Origin: an uncultured Clostridia bacterium
GTDB lineage: Bacteria; Bacillota; Clostridia; Christensenellales; Aristaeellaceae
Direction: 5' to 3'
DNA: 10,815 nucleotides
NCBI GenBank assembly: GCA_934675735.1
Contig: CAKURR010000035.1
Span: forward strand, 1-10,815
How positions within the stretch are numbered: position 1 is the stretch's first letter; each line of letters begins with the position of its first letter. The notes under the pieces are model-generated. The model had not been told where the DNA came from. It made no database searches and worked only from the letters and a program-made list of their open reading frames with translations. Below are positions 6,758-10,815 of the stretch, piece by piece. Position numbers and translations under genes: made by a program.

Positions 6758-8377
6758 ATGACGACCTTTCTTTCCGCCAGCCTCGCCGCGGGCGTGCTCA
6801 TTCTGCTGACGGCGCTTGTGCGGCACTTCGCGGGCAATCGCCTTCCCCGACGCATGTATATTGCGCTGTGGGATATCGCGGTGCTGCGCCTGCTGATTCC
6901 CGTCGGCCTGCCGCGCGCAGACGGAGCTTTGGCTGCTTATGTGCAGACAACTGCGTTTGTTCAGCCCTTGCAGGCGGAGACGATAACCGCCGATGTAGTT
7001 GACGCGCAGGCGCTTTCCGACGCGGCCGACTCTGCGTTTCATTTTTCCGAAACGATGCGCGCCGTTCTGCCGATGCTCTGGGCAGCTGTCGCGCTGGGGC
7101 TGGCGCTGTATTTCATCGCCGCTTACATCCGCAGCACGCGCGCGTTTGCGCAGTCTCTGCCGGACGACGACCCGCGATGCGCGGCGTTTCTGCAGACGCA
7201 TCCGACCCGCCGCCGCGTGCAGATTCGCGTGAGCGGCCGCATTGCGTCGCCGCTCTCCTACGGCCCGCTGCGTCCGGTCATCCTCCTGCCCAAGGGCATG
7301 AATCGGGATGGACTGCCCTTCGTGCTGGAACACGAGATGGCGCACATCCGCGCGCTGGACGCGTGGCGCAAGCTGTTTGTTTTGGCGGCGCTCTGCCTGC
7401 ACTGGTTCAACCCGACGGTATTCCTTCTGTTCCTCCTCGTCAATCGAGACATGGAGCTGCTCTGCGACGAGCGCGTGCTGTCGCGGCGCGCCACATCCTC
7501 CAAGCGGGCCTACGCGCTCACGCTGCTGGAGATGGAGGCCGCGCGTTCCGCCGCGCCGACGATGAGCTGCTTCCGCATGACAGGTATTGAAGAGAGGATT
7601 CTAACCATGAAAAACACCAAGAAAAACACGCCGCTGACCCGTCTGGTTGCGGGTTCACTGGTCGCCGCCTCCTGCTTCGCGATGATTTCCGCCGTGCCCG
7701 CCTGCGCGGACGACAAGGTTTTCATCGTCAAAGCGGAGAATGCGCTCGTTATGTGGGAGAATACGTTTGTTTCGTCGGAGGACTCGCTCGTCCTTTCTGC
7801 CGACACTGCGGAAGACTCGGCGTACAGCTACGTCGTTTATGGCGAAGAACCGTCCGCTTCCGAATCCGACGCCCTGCCTGTCGAGTGGTGGACCGTTGAC
7901 GAGTTTGAAAGCTATATGGCGCAGACGCGCAAAGACCTTGAAGAGATGGCTCAAACGGGCGAACGCGGCTACACAAGCACCGACGGCTGGTTCACCTGGA
8001 CGCAGGAAAAGGTGGAAGAAACCATGGCCATCTATGACGAAATGCTGGCTGAGCTCAAGCGCGGCGTGAAGATATCCAAGCCCTTCGGCTCCCTGAGCGA
8101 AGGAACGGACATCGTCATTTCCAAGGGGCCGGATTCCGTCAGCACGCACACCGACTCCACCCTGATGATTGACGCGGACACAACCCTCTATCTGGAGAAG
8201 GACGGCGGCGCGGTTTTCCACGCCACCCCCGACTGCACCGCCATCCCCGAGAGCAGCCGCGATGCGCTGGAAGCGTTTTCCGCCGACTTGCTCGAACAAA
8301 GCCCGTACAGCTTGCTGAATGCGTGCCCGATTTGCTTTGAATTGCATAGGGCGAAGGAGAACGGCGAGACGAAGTGA
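6758..8377 (+). CDS. M56-family (BlaR1-type) membrane zinc-protease sensor with a non-penicillin-binding outer domain, 539 aa
   Basis: This is a membrane antirepressor that pairs with the upstream repressor. Hydrophobic segments lie at about residues 3-22, 33-51, 102-124, 206-228 and 292-310. The M56 core shows 'SPLSYGPLRPVILLP' (164-178), the zinc site HEMAH (192-196, catalytic Glu193) and the third-ligand region 'MELLCDE' with Glu233. In characterised relatives the protease faces the cytoplasm and inactivates the repressor after a signal crosses the membrane. After the last membrane segment, residues 311-539 should be outside the cell. They are acidic and form no recognisable transpeptidase-like penicillin-binding domain. 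They end in a His/Cys cluster (His488, Cys493, Cys523, Cys526, His530) like the 'H-x4-C...C-x-x-C' motifs of some Firmicutes surface proteins. AGGGG lies five bases before the ATG. The signal sensed is unknown; metal, redox or envelope stress are possibilities. Confidence 0.93.
   Translation: MTTFLSASLAAGVLILLTALVRHFAGNRLPRRMYIALWDIAVLRLLIPVGLPRADGALAAYVQTTAFVQPLQAETITADVVDAQALSDAADSAFHFSETMRAVLPMLWAAVALGLALYFIAAYIRSTRAFAQSLPDDDPRCAAFLQTHPTRRRVQIRVSGRIASPLSYGPLRPVILLPKGMNRDGLPFVLEHEMAHIRALDAWRKLFVLAALCLHWFNPTVFLLFLLVNRDMELLCDERVLSRRATSSKRAYALTLLEMEAARSAAPTMSCFRMTGIEERILTMKNTKKNTPLTRLVAGSLVAASCFAMISAVPACADDKVFIVKAENALVMWENTFVSSEDSLVLSADTAEDSAYSYVVYGEEPSASESDALPVEWWTVDEFESYMAQTRKDLEEMAQTGERGYTSTDGWFTWTQEKVEETMAIYDEMLAELKRGVKISKPFGSLSEGTDIVISKGPDSVSTHTDSTLMIDADTTLYLEKDGGAVFHATPDCTAIPESSRDALEAFSADLLEQSPYSLLNACPICFELHRAKENGETK
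7591..7609 (+). promoter_or_regulatory. Possible internal ribosome site and start within the M56 gene
   Basis: AGAGAGG (7591-7597) lies nine bases before an in-frame ATG at 7607 (Met284). The product would begin with a charged stretch, a hydrophobic core and an ACA cleavage-like site, which is a classic Sec signal peptide. It would yield a separate secreted 256-residue sensor domain. The full-length frame is continuous, so this may simply be the last membrane segment. Confidence 0.3.
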
Positions 8378-8394
8378 AGATGTGATATAGCAAA

Positions 8395-8457
8395 TCGCCG
8401 CCGCACGGGTTGAAAACCGTGCGGCGGCGACTTATTTATTTTTTATTTTTCTTTTAT
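8395..8457 (+). terminator. Strong intrinsic terminator of the repressor/M56 operon
   Basis: A perfect 14-bp stem, TCGCCGCCGCACGG / CCGTGCGGCGGCGA (8395-8408 and 8417-8430), has an 8-base loop. It is followed by a T-rich tract to 8457 that includes runs of five or six T. It begins 17 bases after the M56 stop codon. On the opposite strand the stem is followed only by TTTG, so it would stop leuS transcripts less well. Confidence 0.92.
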
Positions 8458-8458
8458 C

Positions 8459-8523
8459 CTCGCGAAGCGAAGAAAGGGTGCAGGGGAATTATTCCCCTGC
8501 TGGGGTTCGGGGCAGAGCCCCGA
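8459..8523. repeat. Three-hairpin GC-rich palindromic intergenic element
   Basis: Three consecutive palindromes stand between the convergent genes: TCGC-GAA-GCGA (8460-8470); GCAGGGGAA / TTCCCCTGC (8480-8500) with a 3-base centre; and TCGGGGC / GCCCCGA (8507-8523) around AGA. None is followed by a T run on either strand. The string GGGGTTCGGGGCAGAGCCCC resembles dispersed palindromic elements I recall from clostridial genomes. That recollection was not checked here. The element may fold in the leuS 3' UTR. Confidence 0.6.
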
Positions 8524-8535
8524 GGGTTTCCCTTT

Positions 8536-10815
8536 TCAGCACACAATATTCAGCAGACGGCCCGGCACGAAGATAACCTTCTTCACCCGGGCGTCGCCGA
8601 CGAGCTTCTTGACGGTTTCGTTTTCCAGCAGCTTCTCGCCGTCGTCCTTGCCGAGCGTGGCGGGCACCATGATGCGGCCGCGCACCTTGCCCTTAATCTG
8701 CACGGCGATTTCCACCTCGTCCGCGACGAGCTTCGTCTCGTCGTAGGTCGGCCAGCTCTGCTTATAAATCGGCTCGCCGAAGCCGCAGACCTCCCACATC
8801 TCCTCCGTCACGTGCGGGGAAACGGGGTTCAGACACAGCAGCAGGGCGCGCAGTTCGCCGCGCGTCACGCTGCCGCGGGTGTAAATCTCGTTGACGTAGG
8901 ACATCATCGCCGCGATGGCGGTGTTGTACTTCATGCGCTCGTAGTCCTCGGAGACCTTCTTAATCATCGCGTTGACGGGCGCTTCCATATCGTGGCGCAC
9001 GCCCTCGTCGGCGGTCAGCATATCCTGCAAACGCCAAACGCGCTCGATGAAGCGGCGGCAGCCGCGCGCGCCCTCGGTGGACCACGGAATCGCCTGATCG
9101 AACGCGCCCATGAACATCTCATACATACGGAACGCATCCGCGCCGATTTCGGCGATGGTGTCGTCCGGATTGATGACGTTGCCGCGGGACTTGCTCATCT
9201 TCTCGCCGTTCGCGCCGAGAATCATGCCGTGGCTGGTGCGCTTGTTGTAGGCTTCCTTGTTCGGAATCGCGCCGATGTCATAGAGGAACAGGTTCCAGAA
9301 ACGGGAATACAGCAGGTGCAGCGTGGTGTGCTCCATGCCGCCGTTGTACCAATCGACGGGCATCCAGTATTTCAACTCGTCCCAGCGCGCCAGCGCGGTG
9401 TCGCAGTGCGGATCGGCATAGCGCAGGAAATACCACGAAGAACCCGCCCACTGGGGCATGGTATCCGTCTCGCGCTTGGCCGGGCCGCCGCAGCACGGGC
9501 AGGTGGTGTTCACCCAGCTTTCCATTTTGGAGAGCGGGCTTTCGCCGGAATCGGTCGGCTCGTAGTTGTCAACCTCCGGCAGCAGCACGGGCAGCTGATT
9601 CTCCGGAACGGGCACCCAGCCGCACTTTTCGCACTTGACCAGCGGAATCGGTTCGCCCCAGTAACGCTGGCGGGAGAACACCCAGTCGCGCAGCTTATAG
9701 TTGACCTTGCGCTCGCCGACTTTATGCTCGACCAGCCAGTCGATGATGGTCTTTTTCGCCTGCGCCACGCTCAGGCCGTTGAGGAAGCCGCTGTTGCAGA
9801 GCACGCCGTCCTCCACATCGGTGTAGGCCGCTTTCTGCACGTCCTCGCCGCCCGCGACGACCTCGATAATCGGCAGGCCGAACTTCTTGGCGAAATCCCA
9901 GTCGCGCGTGTCGTGCGCCGGAACGGCCATAATCGCGCCCGTGCCGTAAGTCGCCAGCACGTAGTCGGAAATGAACACCGGAATTTCGTGGCCGTTGACG
10001 GGGTCAATGGCCTTGATGCCCTTCAGCTCCACGCCGGTCTTATCCTTGCTCAGCTCGGTGCGCTCGAAATCGCTCTTGCGCGCGGCGGCCTCGCGATAGG
10101 CGACAACCTCATCCCAGTTGGTGATGCGATCTTTCAGCTTATCGACGGTCGCGTGCTCGGGCGCGACGACCATATAGGTCGCGCCGAAGAGGGTATCCGG
10201 ACGGGTGGTATAGACGCGCAGCTTCTCGTCGGTATCCTTGATGGCGAAATCGACCTCCGCGCCCTCGCTGCGGCCAATCCAGTTGCGCTGCTGCACCTTC
10301 ACCTTATCGATGAAATCCACATCATCCAGACCGTCGAGCAGTTTCTGGGCATACGCGGTAATCTTGAGCATCCACTGGCTCTTGACGCGGCGGATGACCT
10401 CCGCGCCGCAGCGCTCGCACTTGCCGGCGACGACTTCCTCGTTGGCCAGGCCGCACTTGCAGCTCGGGCACCAGTTGACGGGCATTTCGGTCTTATAGGC
10501 CAGGCCCTTCTTATAGAGCTGCAGGAAAATCCACTGCGTCCACTTGAAATAGTTCGGGTCGGTGGTGTTGACCTCGCGCGTCCAGTCAAACGAGAAGCCG
10601 ATACGCTTGAGCTGCTCGCGGAAGTGGTCGATGTTCTTCTTCGTCACGCCCGCGGGATGGACATGGTTCTTGATGGCGTAGTTCTCGGTCGGCAGGCCGA
10701 ACGCGTCCCAGCCGATGGGGAACAGCACGTTATAGCCTTCCATGCGGCGCTTGCGGGCGATGATATCCATCGCCGTGTTGCTGCGCGGATGGCCGACGTG
10801 CAGGCCCGCGCCGGA
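8536..10815 (-). CDS. leuS: Leucyl-tRNA synthetase (5' end beyond window)
   Basis: This class I aminoacyl-tRNA synthetase charges tRNA-Leu with leucine in the cytoplasm. The visible 759 residues start at the catalytic signature: 'GLHVGHP' (HVGH, visible residues 6-9) is the HIGH motif. The usual length is about 800-860, so roughly 40 N-terminal residues are missing. A Cys cluster (116, 119, 121, 133, 136) marks a zinc-binding insertion. The CP1 editing domain has the Thr-rich 'TTRPDTLFGATY' (from 203) and 'VPAHDTRD' with Asp302, so proofreading looks intact. A second Cys-rich segment ('CEKCGW', 'CPCCGG') precedes 'MPQWAGSSWYFLRY'. KMSKS is encoded at 9201-9187. The anticodon-binding domain and a C-terminal domain with 'QIKGKVRGRIMVPA' follow, ending 'GRLLNIVC'. 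ATG 10770 is internal, since the conserved HVGH lies upstream of it. The gene converges on the repressor/M56 operon. Confidence 0.99.
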   Translation of the reverse strand, partial: SGAGLHVGHPRSNTAMDIIARKRRMEGYNVLFPIGWDAFGLPTENYAIKNHVHPAGVTKKNIDHFREQLKRIGFSFDWTREVNTTDPNYFKWTQWIFLQLYKKGLAYKTEMPVNWCPSCKCGLANEEVVAGKCERCGAEVIRRVKSQWMLKITAYAQKLLDGLDDVDFIDKVKVQQRNWIGRSEGAEVDFAIKDTDEKLRVYTTRPDTLFGATYMVVAPEHATVDKLKDRITNWDEVVAYREAAARKSDFERTELSKDKTGVELKGIKAIDPVNGHEIPVFISDYVLATYGTGAIMAVPAHDTRDWDFAKKFGLPIIEVVAGGEDVQKAAYTDVEDGVLCNSGFLNGLSVAQAKKTIIDWLVEHKVGERKVNYKLRDWVFSRQRYWGEPIPLVKCEKCGWVPVPENQLPVLLPEVDNYEPTDSGESPLSKMESWVNTTCPCCGGPAKRETDTMPQWAGSSWYFLRYADPHCDTALARWDELKYWMPVDWYNGGMEHTTLHLLYSRFWNLFLYDIGAIPNKEAYNKRTSHGMILGANGEKMSKSRGNVINPDDTIAEIGADAFRMYEMFMGAFDQAIPWSTEGARGCRRFIERVWRLQDMLTADEGVRHDMEAPVNAMIKKVSEDYERMKYNTAIAAMMSYVNEIYTRGSVTRGELRALLLCLNPVSPHVTEEMWEVCGFGEPIYKQSWPTYDETKLVADEVEIAVQIKGKVRGRIMVPATLGKDDGEKLLENETVKKLVGDARVKKVIFVPGRLLNIVC

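Noticed and set aside
6506..7402. Minus-strand frame of 298 codons
   Set aside because: It is antisense to the repressor and M56 genes, both of which have strong family motifs.
7655..8347. Minus-strand frame of 230 codons
   Set aside because: It is antisense to the M56 outer domain. It has no ribosome site, and its composition is shadow-like.
8480..8523. Hairpins considered as an intrinsic leuS terminator
   Set aside because: Neither hairpin is followed by a T run in the leuS direction.

Overview
The window looks like chromosomal DNA of a GC-rich Bacillota bacterium, most likely class Clostridia (Oscillospiraceae- or Christensenellales-like). This placement is an inference. It rests on strong purine-rich ribosome sites, sigma-A-type promoters, a BlaI/BlaR1-type regulatory pair, a large GLUG/InlB-repeat surface protein, and a GC-rich multi-hairpin intergenic element of a kind I associate with clostridial genomes. 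No RNA gene, CRISPR array or insertion sequence was found.

Layout. (1) Positions 1-5234, minus strand: the first 1744 codons of one giant secreted protein, cut off by the left edge. It has a signal peptide, four GLUG-type beta modules, a linker, and InlB B-type (Listeria-Bacteroides/Flg_new) repeats that are almost identical at the DNA level. (2) Positions 5235-5414: a divergent intergenic region holding an extended -10 promoter for the surface protein. (3) Positions 5415-6251, plus: a 278-residue membrane protein of unknown function, closed by a clear intrinsic terminator. (4) Positions 6306-8430, plus: a promoter with operator-like repeats, a BlaI/MecI-type repressor, and an M56 (BlaR1-type) zinc-protease sensor 14 bases downstream, ending at a strong 14-bp-stem terminator. 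(5) Positions 8459-8523: a three-hairpin palindromic element. (6) Positions 8536-10815, minus: leuS, leucyl-tRNA synthetase, lacking roughly its first 40 residues at the right edge.

How the genes work together. The repressor and M56 protein form a classic two-gene signalling unit: the sensor's outer domain detects a stimulus, its cytoplasmic zinc protease becomes active, and the repressor is inactivated. The outer domain here does not look like a penicillin-binding domain. It is a shorter acidic region ending in a His/Cys cluster, so the stimulus is probably not a beta-lactam. No obvious target gene lies beside the pair. The surface protein and the small membrane protein are divergently transcribed; a functional link is possible but unsupported. 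leuS is a housekeeping gene that converges on the regulatory operon.

Most of the plus strand across 1-5200 reads as long arginine-rich open frames. These are antisense shadows of the GC3-rich surface-protein gene and are not annotated.
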